Shown: one piece after another, positions 8,657 through 19,465 of the stretch
Layout: every line of letters begins with the position of its first letter
Numbering within the stretch: position 1 is the first letter of the stretch
The notes under the pieces: model-generated
Database searches by the model: none
What the model saw: the letters and a program-made list of their open reading frames with translations, nothing else
What the model was told of the DNA's origin: nothing
Assembly (NCBI RefSeq): GCF_002105155.1
Contig: NW_019029006.1
Span: 310,001 to 374,000 of the forward strand
Direction: 5' to 3'
DNA from: Lobosporangium transversale
Lineage: Eukaryota; Mortierellomycota; Mortierellomycetes; Mortierellales; Mortierellaceae
Length of the DNA stretch: 64,000 bases
Program-made: the position numbers and the translations under genes

Positions 8657-11491
8657 ATGTTGCGAGCAGGCACCATTTCACTTCGCAATTTGTCATTAGC
8701 TCAGGCACACCTTGGTCATGATGCAACATCATTGCCCTTGCGTTATTTGATGACTAGCGCAGCTTTCCCACGCGTGAAGCGATCATCTCAGCCCATATCC
8801 ACGCTGTCTAGGACCGCACTCCGCTTTTCTGACGAGGTTCATTCTGCTCTCGAGTCCAAGAAACCATTGGTGGCTTTAGAGAGCACTATTATTTCACATG
8901 GGATGCCATATCCGCAAAATTACGAGACCGCGGTCGAAGTGGAAAAAATTGTTCGCGATAACGGCGCTGTCCCTGCGACCATTGCCATCATAGATGGGCA
9001 AATCCAGATCGGTCTCTCCCAGGACCAAATCCGCATTCTGGCTAAGTTGGGGAGAAGTGCTGTCAAGGCTTCACGGCGTGATCTAGCAGTAGTTCTGGCT
9101 AAGGTAAGATGTGTAGCATGTAATATAACGCATTTAGTTTTGATTATGTATGAGACTTGAACTGATATTTTGTTTATAATTGCCAACGGGCCATTAGAAA
9201 CAAACAGGTGCCACCACAGTCTCCGCGACAATGCTTCTAGCCCATCGTGCTGGGATCTCTGTGTTTGCGACAGGAGGGATTGGAGGTGTTCATCGAGGAT
9301 ATGAGAATAGTATGGAGTAGATGGATACGCAAACCTTTTATATCTTGTCTCTTTTTTCCCTCACCTCAGGTTCCCAGCAACCCGTTGTTTCTCTTACTGA
9401 TGCATTTTTCTGTTTCGTTCTCTTCCCTGTTTTTTTTTATTTTTTTTTTTTATTTTTTTTTAATTTTTTTATTGGCGATCATCATTTCATTAACAGCGAT
9501 GGACGCCAGTGCTGATCTGACTGAGTTAGGCAGAACCCCTGTGGCGGTTGTTTGTGCAGGGGTGAAGTCGATTTTAGATATTGGCAGGACGTTAGAATTT
9601 TTGGAGACACAAGGTGTCACCGTGGCTACATTTGGCAACACTTCAGACTTTCCTGCTTTCTTTACACGAACCAGTGGATTCAAAGTAAGGATTCAATCAA
9701 GGGTCGTCAAACCAGAAAAAGCTTTTTGTGTTACTACAAGTACCCACTTGGTATTATAGTTATGTTAAACATCATGAAAATTTATATACAGAGTATGTTG
9801 AACGTCAAGACACCCAGAGAAGCTGCTGAAATAATAGGTAATGACATAGCTAGAATAAAGAGTACAGCACTCTTTAAATCAATGACCTTGTAAAGGAGTC
9901 CCGGAGTTAATGCAACCACTATTACTCTTTACCTGGAATCCAGCCGCCAACCATGCAATAGATCTTCAAAGTGGGATTGTTTTTGGAGTGCCTATTCCCG
10001 AGGTAGATGCTATGGATGACGCTTTGGTGGGGAAGGCCATCGATATTGCTGTCAAGGAAGCTCAGTAACGTGCATTTAACGACATTAATATCCTCTACTA
10101 TTAATCAAATTAATACAATGGTATATTAACGCTTTTTTTTTTTTTTTTTTTTTTTTTGCTAGTGAGCAAAATATTTTTGGTAAGGAGAGCACTCCTTTCC
10201 TGCTCAAGCGCGTCAATGAACTGACTGGAGGAGGCTCTCTCAAGTCCAGTAAGAAAAAATGATTAATTCGTGATCTATTGTACATTGATCTGATCACGAG
10301 ATAGAGATGACCAATTCTTTGCCTACATCATAGATATCGCCTTGGTCAAGCAAAACGTGTCTGTAGCAGCGAGGATTGCAAAGGATCTCTCAACTCTGGT
10401 AAGTAGCCAATGTTAATGCGTTATTGAGTTTATAATATCGATATTGTACTTTTTTTTTTTTTTTTTTGAATACTTTGATGGCCTAAAAGTGTTCTAAATA
10501 TTAGAAAGCGCATTCTGTCGGTCAAACAAGATCCTTCTCCACATCTTCTCGATACATGAGACGTAATGAGAGCATCCAGAGACCTGTAAGCCTCTTCTAT
10601 TAGCTATACAGTCAAATTTGACACAATGAAAGTGCCATCAAATGGAGCTGGCTATGTTGTGGAAGACAATAAACAACCATAATCTCTACTTAAAACAATT
10701 CCGGATATCTCTTTTGTTTATTTTTCTGTAATTTATTTTCTAGACTATGGTTATTGGCGGTGCTGTTGTTGATATAACAGCGACTGCCCACAATACTATG
10801 TTAGATTCTATGCTTAACAGTTCATTCCCTGGGGTGACTCGGATCTCATTAGGGGGTGTTGGACGGAATGTTGCTGAGGGTATTTCCAGGCTCGACCCCA
10901 GTGGCTGCGTCTTTGTATCTGCCGTTGGAGGAGCCACTATACATTGGTCAAAAAAAGAGGATTCAGATGGACCCATTGCAAGACTTGAAGCCACAGATGA
11001 CTTATTTGGATCCTGGCTTATTCAAGAACTAGGCCATAGGGGCCAGGTATTGTGGTTAGAGCGTAACATTGACCATTTTGCTATCATCATAGTCCCAGTA
11101 CGAAAACATAAAGAGATTAACAAGAGCTCCCTACCTATTTTTTCTACCTTGCTGCGATAGCACAAACATGAAATCATTACTGTCCCTGGATCAAGAACAG
11201 CTACTTACACTGCACTACATGACGCGACTGGAAATCTCCTGTCTGCTGTAGCAGACATGGATGTTTTTGAACTTTTGCCTTCAGTCAAAGTAAAGGAAGC
11301 GATCATCAAGCATAATCCAAAAGTTGTTTGCTTTGATGCCAATCTCTCTGTTGAGTGTATACGGACTATTCTTGAAACGTGCCATAAATGTGATATTAAA
11401 AGTAAAGTTTTTTCCCCTCTTCTTGAGCAGGCTGGGATGCAGTAAAGTAACTATAGGCATCAAATATGACAAAAGCGTTGTTTTATTAAAC

Positions 11492-11584
<93 letters not shown>

Positions 11585-12103
11585 CTTTCTTTGAACCAAC
11601 CTCGGTTGCCAAGTGCATACGGCCTCTACATTTGTCAATGTTTGATACTCTGCTTGATGGTGCACTACGATTCGCAAGCCCTAATGAGTATGAGTTGCAG
11701 GAAATGGCTGCCAGTGCTCGAAATCTCATCAATGAGAATCAGAATTACGCACCTTTCAGAAGACTAAGCCAAAAGCCCATTAGGAAGCCTGAAGGTATCA
11801 AGAATACAGTATATCCAGGATTTTTACTGGATGCCTTCTATGTGTTACAGTTCATTCCTACATTATTTGTCAAGTTGGGAGCCAAAGGTGTTATAGTCTT
11901 TCAGAGGCAAGATTCACAGCTAGACCGAGCTTCAAAGGAACTAGAGGACTGGAGCACGAGGACAATTAATACAAGATCTTTCCCATCGCTCAAAGTACAG
12001 GATATTAAAAGTGTTACGGGCGCAGGCGATAGGTAAATTTCTATCCACTCTGCTGTAGGATGCTTACATACTTTTATTTTATGCGTTTAATTTACTCGTA
12101 CCC

Positions 12104-12134
<31 letters not shown>

Positions 12135-12366
12135 AAGCTTTGTAGCATCTGTGGTTACAAGTTTGAGCAATCTGGACAGGTTTCAGCCCGAGATATCCTC
12201 GGGACTTGTCACCAGCCACGACGAGGTACTCTGGGCCCATATAGAACAGATCGTTGAAGATGGACAAATTGCAGCGACATTGACCATGCAGACACATGAA
12301 ACTGTCGCTCATGCGCTAGGCATGAGTCGACAAGCTAGACGTCTTCAAGCGCTAACATCGAAATAG
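8657..12366 (+). CDS. Bifunctional pseudouridine-5'-phosphate glycosidase / PfkB kinase
   Basis: Twelve exons (8657-9103, 9198-9309, 9497-9684, 9792-9837, 9896-10064, 10163-10248, 10334-10398, 10505-10585, 10744-11046, 11161-11401, 11585-12032, 12138-12366) join in phase to 804 aa. Residues about 55-370 are a PsuG/IndA-type glycosidase, which splits pseudouridine 5'-phosphate into uracil and ribose 5-phosphate: [43 protein letters not shown] and TRTSGFK are all present. Residues about 400-795 are a PfkB sugar/nucleoside kinase of the PsuK type ([22 protein letters not shown], and VTGAGDSF formed across the last intron). Both steps of pseudouridine breakdown are thus in one chain. The Arg/Ser-rich N-terminus ([13 protein letters not shown]) suggests mitochondrial import. 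The last two acceptors sit behind T-run/A-run blocks. Identification is firm; exon joins were deduced by hand. Confidence 0.92.
11495..11583 (+). repeat. (CT)n tract followed by T21 and A12 at a 3' splice site
   Basis: Inside intron 10 of the pseudouridine gene, a CT microsatellite (11495-11550) runs into 21 T (11551-11571) and 12 A (11572-11583), ending directly in the AG-type acceptor at 11583-11584. The CT part would serve as a very long polypyrimidine tract. The T and A runs are complementary to each other. Confidence 0.85.
12104..12137 (+). repeat. T24-A9 block abutting a 3' splice site
   Basis: Twenty-four T followed by nine A end in the acceptor AG of intron 11 of the pseudouridine gene. 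It has the same arrangement as at 11551-11584 and as in several other genes of this window. Confidence 0.85.
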
Positions 12367-12474
12367 ACATATCCATTAAGAAAGAAGCCTACTAAGACTT
12401 CGCATGCGTTAAATCGTGATAGAAAGAAATAAATACAAACGCCCATGTTTCTTCAATAATATCAAGTAGACTAT

Positions 12475-15198
12475 TTAATGCAACACTCCTTGTCGATCTT
12501 CTTGCTGCTGTGGTTGTTGGGGCTTCTTCTGAAGATGCTGTTGTAGTTTCTCATCCTTGGTCTGAGCAGCACAACCGCCGATTAGGACCCTATTCAAGAC
12601 AATGCGAGGCGGTCTCATATGCTGTGGAATCGCTCGACTCTTTTCATTCGAGAGGGAAGTCAAGTGTGAAGAATCCGATTCTCCACTAGAGTTCGTTCTT
12701 GACGTAGATGCAGACGAAGCAGAATGCGATCGTGAACGGCTTAATATCAAATTCAGTGGCAGTCCAGTTGCAGTGGTAGCGCTATTAAAACCTAGACTTG
12801 GATTGGATGACTCCAGTGGGCTATTTACTAAAATATCTGATCTTGACTTTGGTAGACTAAAATAGAGATCACCGTACTCGGAGCGAAGAAGCTCCTCAGC
12901 CGAGACAGCCTGGGCACATCTCTGTTTCAAATCAAAAGACAATATATCATCCTTGCTTTCGTTAAGGTTTCCAGAGTCTGTAATAGAACAAGATGAAGAC
13001 GCATTAGAGGAAGGGGTGGAAGAGGCATCAGATCCAACCAGAGATGTCACGAGCGGATTCAGGACGGATATCATGCCCAATGAAGAGCGTCTTCGGTAAG
13101 CGGTCAGGTTGGGCGAGGAGAAGGACATGCGGAAGGAGCCTGTACGAGCAGGGGCTGCGGAAACTGGAGAACCCGGTGCGAACATGGAGTCTGTGATTGA
13201 CATCAAGTCTTTAGATGTTGATTCAAGGTCAGCTATAAAAGATCGGCGACGGATTGCTTTAAGATGTTCATCCATGCTTTGCTCAGCAGTTTCAGCTTCT
13301 GCAAGACTACTAGGATAATATGATAGTGATCTGCCTCCAGATGAGTTTGAGCCAGAGAAGCTGGATGTCGGTTGATGGCTTCTGGTGCTGCCAGATGTCA
13401 CTGGAAGATCAAACGCAGGCGATCCATGGGGTGAAGACGCTACAGACCCTGTAATCGTAACCGACGCCATTGTGCTACCATTAGCATTCATATTGTTAAA
13501 GGCTGCGATGTGTCCCATCGAGACTGAACGTGAAGCATTGTTAAGGACTCTCATAGTCCCAGCTCCCAAGTAGCCCATTTCGCCACGCGACAGTGGTGTT
13601 GTCGGGGTTGTGGAGCCAGGGGACAATGACTTGCTGCTATTTATTGGCCTATTCCAGGAAAGTCCGCGTCCACCTATTATGTCACACGAGCCCGAGTGGA
13701 TCAAAGGTGTGCCTCGATTGCAATATCCGCCATGGATGTTGCTATTACTGTCATTGAAGATTCTAGCGTGGTCGCGGAGCCGGACACTGCTAATACTGTT
13801 CCTGCGCGCCCGCCCAACATGCCCGGCATCTGAGGGAGAAATACCTGGCTCAAGGCTGCACACATGGTTGATATTGCTGAGACTAGTACTGTACACATGA
13901 TGTTTGATATGCCCGATAGAGCTATTGTAGCCAGTAGCTTCCCTCATTGAGTCTCCAGGGATGGCTCTAGTCGCAGTAGCCGTGTCGCTTGGATTCATCT
14001 TCATGGCAATTATATCATCATCGCTACTATCCTGACTATTGTTGCTGCCGCTGCTATTGCTATTGTATTGGTTATTCTCAGTTTGAGTGAGCGAAAGATC
14101 GATACCATCTATGATACTTTCCCCATATATACCGATGCCCAAGCCCAAAGTACTCTCTGTTGATGTTCCAGAGGCTATGCTCTGTCGAGTCTTGTTTTTT
14201 GTTGATAGAGGCGATGGTGATGCGCGAGCCTGCGACGCCTGGTACTTTTGACTCGGATTTAATTGACAGGCAGACTGGGTTTTTTCTGATGGGTTTACTA
14301 TGTCTTGACTCAGACTAGATCCTTCTCTCATCCTTCCCACGTTGTTGCGATCATCCGGCATTGATATCCAGATATCGCCCTGTTGTCCTTGTTCTATTTT
14401 ATCATGCCCACTTGGCATTACTATAGTCTGCTTATAGCGACGAACCTGATAGAGCCACCAACCGAACCAAGCTGTCCACATAAATCCCACTAAAAATGTT
14501 GAAGCGATGGCACCTTTGGCTGTAGAGCAGGGGAACTGGAAGGCAACCGGAGGCCCTTTGCATTTGTATGCATTTTGAAACTTGTACCATTGCATGGATG
14601 CAGCTAAAAAACACAAAGCAGCCACTCCGGTTTGGATCCAGAGACGCGGTTTGTCGGCTATCAAGAATACAGCGCTAGATACAGTCCATTTGTAAGCCTT
14701 GGGCTGTTGCTGTGCCTTCAAGTCAGCTCCATCAGAGGTAGGAAGACGCGCTTGCATACACTTTCGAAATTGCTCCATACCAGCCGGCGTTCGCCCCCAC
14801 CATCCCAACCGAGCGTAAATACTCGCAGTTACAAATGAGAGATCCATGACCAGGAATAGGAAAAAGGCAGTGGCAGGGGTATATTTATGATTAGATTCAA
14901 AAAGTGCAATGGATATGGCGGACCCAAATGCGTACGCGCTTACCACCACTATACTTCCATGCACTACCAAATCAGCAGCTCGGTTTATACACAACAAACC
15001 ATCAACCCCTCGATAAAGTTCATTATTATTTTCTTGAGCATTTTCGCTTTGCAGCCGTCCCTGTTGTTGGTGTTGAAGTGGAATCTGCAAATGACGCTGT
15101 TGATGATGGAGATACTGTGGATGTAATGTGGGCATTGGACCTGATAAACATTTCTCCGAATGTGAAGAAATATGCTCGTACTGAGGATCAGTAGACAT
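12475..15198 (-). CDS. Four-span membrane protein with long Ser-rich tail
   Basis: A single uninterrupted frame of 907 aa starts with ATG at 15196-15198. After a Gln/His-rich N-terminus of about 60 residues come four predicted membrane spans at about 79-100, 107-130, 187-205 and 229-251. The second extracytoplasmic loop holds two cysteines (KCKGPPVAFQFPC) that could form a disulfide, and there are Trp-rich span edges (WTAWFGWWLYQ). The tetraspan order with a disulfide loop resembles MARVEL-type fungal plasma-membrane proteins, but I do not recognise a specific family. The remaining 650 residues are Ser/Asn/Gly-rich, apparently disordered and likely phosphorylated. A 2.7-kb intronless frame is unusual among the intron-rich neighbours. 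Function is unknown. Confidence 0.8.
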   Translation of the reverse strand: MSTDPQYEHISSHSEKCLSGPMPTLHPQYLHHQQRHLQIPLQHQQQGRLQSENAQENNNELYRGVDGLLCINRAADLVVHGSIVVVSAYAFGSAISIALFESNHKYTPATAFFLFLVMDLSFVTASIYARLGWWGRTPAGMEQFRKCMQARLPTSDGADLKAQQQPKAYKWTVSSAVFLIADKPRLWIQTGVAALCFLAASMQWYKFQNAYKCKGPPVAFQFPCSTAKGAIASTFLVGFMWTAWFGWWLYQVRRYKQTIVMPSGHDKIEQGQQGDIWISMPDDRNNVGRMREGSSLSQDIVNPSEKTQSACQLNPSQKYQASQARASPSPLSTKNKTRQSIASGTSTESTLGLGIGIYGESIIDGIDLSLTQTENNQYNSNSSGSNNSQDSSDDDIIAMKMNPSDTATATRAIPGDSMREATGYNSSIGHIKHHVYSTSLSNINHVCSLEPGISPSDAGHVGRARRNSISSVRLRDHARIFNDSNSNIHGGYCNRGTPLIHSGSCDIIGGRGLSWNRPINSSKSLSPGSTTPTTPLSRGEMGYLGAGTMRVLNNASRSVSMGHIAAFNNMNANGSTMASVTITGSVASSPHGSPAFDLPVTSGSTRSHQPTSSFSGSNSSGGRSLSYYPSSLAEAETAEQSMDEHLKAIRRRSFIADLESTSKDLMSITDSMFAPGSPVSAAPARTGSFRMSFSSPNLTAYRRRSSLGMISVLNPLVTSLVGSDASSTPSSNASSSCSITDSGNLNESKDDILSFDLKQRCAQAVSAEELLRSEYGDLYFSLPKSRSDILVNSPLESSNPSLGFNSATTATGLPLNLILSRSRSHSASSASTSRTNSSGESDSSHLTSLSNEKSRAIPQHMRPPRIVLNRVLIGGCAAQTKDEKLQQHLQKKPQQPQQQEDRQGVLH

Positions 15199-16035
15199 TC
15201 CTCAGAAGCTAAGGTAGTACAAAAATAGATGCGGCTAAGTTGATTCACCAGAACACGTAACGACAAAAGCCAAAAATGTTAGAGTCAATACAACTCTCGT
15301 AATCAAGATATTTTTAATGCATAGACCATTGACGCTGGAATATTTCGGTCATCCCACGTTCGAGACTACAATTACAGAGGAGCACTCACCAGGGCTGTAG
15401 TTAAGAAGGATGATAGGTAAAAGAGGGTATGATTAAAGACAATGCACTTCAGAACTGCAAGACGTTGGGTGTAGAAAAGGCTATGTAGTAATGGGGAGAA
15501 TTAATGCCATAAAGCAAATATGGAAGAAAGAAAAAGAAAGAAAAGGGCAAGTCAATGCAATTCTTCAAGGCCTTCCTCTTGTCGTCCGTCACTTTCTATC
15601 CACCATCTATCTATCCATTTAAGCACGTTGTTACTATCCTACAGACAGTCCAACATAGATATTATTCTTTGTCGCTGCAGGGAAGGGGTACTAGAAGAGG
15701 GCAATATCTAACCCTATCATTAATTTAGATTCTGGCTAGCCTCATTTTCAAAGCGTAACATAATAATTTGTGATCGAGGCAAATGCGTTTAGAGGGCAAA
15801 ATATTTTGTTAGTTCTAGCCGAGATTATATGCATTAACAGACAAACGATATTCCGTTTCTTTCTGTTTTGTTTTATGTGCAGTATAGGCGCTTGATTGTA
15901 GGAGATAAAGAGATGAGGAGAGAAAAGCAAGCATGCCTTTGCGCGATAACGCATCTGAATGACGAGTCGGGCATTTTATATTATCACTGCTACTACGAAA
16001 AATTGCAATCAAAGCATCCTTCTTTTGCAAATCCT
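15199..16035. other. Intergenic: tetraspan promoter and SmB 3' flank
   Basis: About 840 bp upstream of the tetraspan gene and downstream of the SmB stop. There is a purine-rich patch at about 15520-15545 (pyrimidine-rich on the tetraspan coding strand). No gene or RNA recognised. Confidence 0.5.
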
Positions 16036-16101
16036 TTACTGTGGGGGTCTGAAGCCAGGGGGCGGAGGACGGAAGCCTGGTGGAGGCTGGAATCTGTTGT
16101 C

Positions 16102-16146
<45 letters not shown>

Positions 16147-16174
16147 GGAAAGAAATAAATTAGTAAAACTAGAC

Positions 16175-16222
<48 letters not shown>

Positions 16223-17483
16223 AAAGCACATACCCTGGTGGGGGAGGACCTGGAGGGAAGCCTGGTCGGAATCCTGGAGGAGGCGCGCCTGGAGGCATGC
16301 CGGGACGAGGATGGAATCCTGGAGGAGGTACACCTGGCTGACCCATAGGCCTGAATCCGGGAGGAGGAACCATACCTGGGGGCATGGGAGGAGGGACCAT
16401 GCCAGGTGGACCAGGACGAAACCCTGCTGGGGGCATGCCAGGAGGTGGAACACCCCCAGGAGGGACGCCGCGGCCATATGACATCGGTGGTGCTGAAGCA
16501 GCAGGCCCACGGGGCGCCATCATTCCAGGGGCAGGTCCACCAACGCCACGAACAGGTCCAGTCAATCCTGGAACAGCACCTGGGACAACAGGCATACCAC
16601 GACCAGCAGGGGCCGCCACACCCGAACCGGCCGATAACTATATATTACAATGGATGATAGAGCATAGGGATATTAGATTACTCTAATAGCACAGACAACA
16701 TGGATATTTGTGAATATGATTCGCAGTGATATAATTATTTGATCCGATATCCTTACTTGGGAGATGCGTGCTTTCTGGTCCTCAAGACTTGGTGGTGGTG
16801 GTCCATCAACGCTCAAGCTGACAATAGTTTCACCCCGAAGGATCACCAAGCCTAGTGTTCTCTTTTCTTCGCGCTCTGGTTGCCCAGAAGCTGTTTTTGC
16901 GCCACTCTTTGATTTGACCTTTCTAAACTCTTCACAATCCGCCAAAACCAAGTTCATGTGTTTATCAAAGGCCAGCATTTGGCCGGTCAACACGCGCGAG
17001 TCCGACATTGTGATCCTGAGCCTGAAATTGATCAGGTTCATCATTTTGGAATTTTTTGAGACCGTCTAATAAGCAGATCGGGTCACAGTAACAGTAAAAA
17101 AGAGAAAAGGGAGAAAAAGTTAATATCTTCAGAGCCATTTTTAAGTAACTCTATCTAGAGATGCATCAACTAGTTGGGTTCGACAGTCGCTCTTAGTAAT
17201 GCAGGATCATGAGGTTATCAAAACACGTATTAAGGATAACATTTAGCCCCAAGACAAATATGTATAGAAAAATTGCGTTGCAATAAAAAAAAGAAAAAAA
17301 AAAAAAAAGAAAAGAAAAAGAGATAAAAGAAAATCCAGAGAATCCAACTAAGGATAGTTTTTACTATGATGTATGCCAACATTCCGCAATTCATTCGTCG
17401 ACACTCTTTTCTAGATTTCTCCTGCCTGAGTGATGATAAAATCCATTGTTCCTGCTTTTGCTCTTTCAAAAGTTGCGTACCAT
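16036..17483 (-). CDS. SMB1: Small nuclear ribonucleoprotein SmB
   Basis: Four exons on the minus strand: 17481-17483 (ATG alone), 16757-17065, 16234-16637 and 16036-16093, giving 257 aa. SmB is one of the seven Sm ring proteins of spliceosomal snRNPs. The second exon opens with TVSKNSKMM, matching the conserved residues right after Met in SmB. The Sm1 motif ([20 protein letters not shown]) and Sm2 region ([16 protein letters not shown]) follow. The rest is the typical Pro/Gly/Met tail with repeated PPPGFRP-like units that recruit WW and GYF proteins. The ATG-only exon is inferred: it has a GTACGC donor, fits phase 0, and no better start was seen. If the last intron were retained, the protein would end early in GYVL. 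That intron (16094-16233) is almost entirely T and A runs. Confidence 0.88.
16103..16220. repeat. Double T-run/A-run block filling an SmB intron
   Basis: On the plus strand: T30 (16103-16132), A14 (16133-16146), a 28-nt spacer, T14 (16175-16188) and A32 (16189-16220). On the coding (minus) strand this again reads T then A twice, followed by CGACAACAG at the acceptor. About 90 of the 140 intron bases are homopolymer. Confidence 0.9.
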
Positions 17484-17858
17484 GTTGAAGATATATGATG
17501 TGCCACGGCAATCAAATGAAACGATGTCACACGGTCGATGCCAGCCGGATCAGCAGACAGGCGAGATTAATGCAAGTGTGTAAGTATTGACGGTCTCCTT
17601 GGTATAGAGTAAGACAGCAGACAAAGATGTGTGTTGTGTTTGTAAAGACTCAGCACATGGATGCCATTCGCATCCACACGTCTGGTCCGCTATAGTGGCT
17701 TATGGTAACGTGACGTTTATAAACAAGGTAACAATGCACTGCGACTGCACAAATAGGGTTTGGAGAAAGTGATCACTCAGTCTCTGCTCTGTCTCGTCCT
17801 CCATTCCTCGTCTTTACTCCTTGGCACACGTTATCCTTTTCTTGTACACATTGCAGAC
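17484..17858. promoter_or_regulatory. Divergent SmB/PHB2 promoter
   Basis: The 375 bp between the inferred SmB start and the PHB2 start serves both genes. TGACGT at 17711-17716 is followed at once by a TTTATAAAC TATA-like stretch at about 17716-17724, about 140 nt before the PHB2 ATG. Function is inferred from position. Confidence 0.45.
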
Positions 17859-19258
17859 ATGGCACAGGCATTCAACAGACTTGGAGGAATCTTTCCCAAG
17901 GGCAGTGGAAAAGGTCTTGCTGGAGGCGCCGGCACCTTGATCGCCCTTGGTGCTCTTGGATACGGAATTAATGCCGCTCTTTTCAACGGTACATTTTTCG
18001 CCTCACTTTTATGCTTCAGGAGCCAGAAAAGGCAAAGTTTGCCTTAATATGCTGTTTTGGTTACGTCCAAAGACTCTGTGACACTAACTGTAACTGTTGG
18101 GCCTTACTTTAATAGTTGATGGTGGTCATCGCGCTGTCAAGTACTCCCGTGTCTTTGGTGTTCAGAAGGAGGTTTACAATGAAGGAACTCACTTCGTCAT
18201 TCCCTGGTTCGAGACCCCTATCATTTACGATGTTCGTGCTAAGCCTAGGAATGTTGCCTCGTTGACTGGAACTAAGGGTATGTACAAGTAAATCAGGATA
18301 AAAACAAGATAATTAAACACCATTGGTTTCTATATTTTTTTCCTTCTTCGACAAATATGAATGAAAGAGCTAGACTCGAAAAGAAATAGTTTAGAGATCA
18401 GCGGCATTAGAACTATTTAAATGCATGGCATCTACCTTCTCACATTCTTATACTTTATTCCTTCTCTCCGAGATAGATTTACAAATGGTCAACATTACAG
18501 TTCGTGTGTTATCTAGACCTCGGGTCAACGATTTGGCTGAAATTTACCGCACCTTGGGACAGGATTATGACGAGCGTGTCTTGCCCTCTATCATCAATGA
18601 GGTCTCCAAGTCTGTTGTGGCTCAGTTCAACGCCTCACAACTCATTACCCAGCGTGATCGCGTCTCTCGCTTGGTTCGTGAGAACTTAATTAAACGTGCT
18701 GCTCGTTTCAACATTGTCCTCGATGATGTGTCGATCGTCCACATGGCTTTTTCACCCGAGTTCACCCAAGCTGTCGAAGCCAAGCAGATCGCACAGCAGG
18801 AGGCACAACGTGCTGCTTTCGTTGTCGACCGAGCAATTCAAGAGAAGCAGTCCATCATTGTCAAGGCTGAGGGAGAGGCCCGCTCTGCAGAGCTTATTGG
18901 TGAAGGTAACGGCAGATGACTATGATTTTGGATGCAGGCAATAGTTTGTCAGACCGCGTTTTTCTGACAGCTTTTCTTTACGACGTTTCTATTACAAAAC
19001 AGCCATCAAGAACCAGCCTGGTTTTATTCAGCTTAGGAAAATTGAGGTCGCTAGAGAAATTGCCTCTATTATTTCTCACTCTTCAAACCGTGTTATGCTT
19101 GATGCTGACACTCTTTTGTTAAATGTTTCTGAGACAAAGTAAGTGGATGATCTATCTTTGCTGGCATGCTGCCTTACATGAGGTTTTTTCTGACAACCCT
19201 TTTTATTTTCACTTTTCTTACTGGGGACACTTTTAGGAAGGAAGAGCCCAAGAAATAA
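17859..19258 (+). CDS. PHB2: Prohibitin-2
   Basis: Five exons, 17859-17988, 18116-18277, 18477-18905, 19003-19138 and 19237-19258, encode 292 aa, the normal length. With PHB1 it forms the ring-shaped prohibitin complex of the mitochondrial inner membrane, which scaffolds m-AAA proteases and cardiolipin domains. A hydrophobic anchor lies at about residues 22-42. The SPFH/Band 7 domain starts at [15 protein letters not shown], with [20 protein letters not shown] and the [15 protein letters not shown] segment. A C-terminal coiled coil is rich in Ala/Glu ([17 protein letters not shown]). The end reads SETKKEEPKK, with the last exon only seven codons long. The stop overlaps AATAAA. Firm identification. 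Confidence 0.96.
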
Positions 19259-19465
19259 ATAGTGGAAGGCGAGATTAGGGAATAAGTTGTTGTAACCACA
19301 TAGCTGTATTAGACACATTAAAAAAGAACAAAAAATGTATAAATGTATATGTTTCAGTGGAACAATCCATTGAAATTCTATCTCCCCTTAAGGAGACCTC
19401 AGCCATATTTGGCTTGCCTTTTTCTAAACTGTTGGAACTCCCTCTTTCACATCAATCAAGCCAAC

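Noticed and set aside
12602-13900. Several plus-strand frames of 60-96 codons
   Set aside because: Antisense to the Ser-rich tail of the tetraspan gene, which is one clean 907-codon frame.
17230-17511. Minus-strand open frame near the SmB first intron
   Set aside because: It ends in translated homopolymer, has no signature, and overlaps the inferred ATG-only exon and intron.
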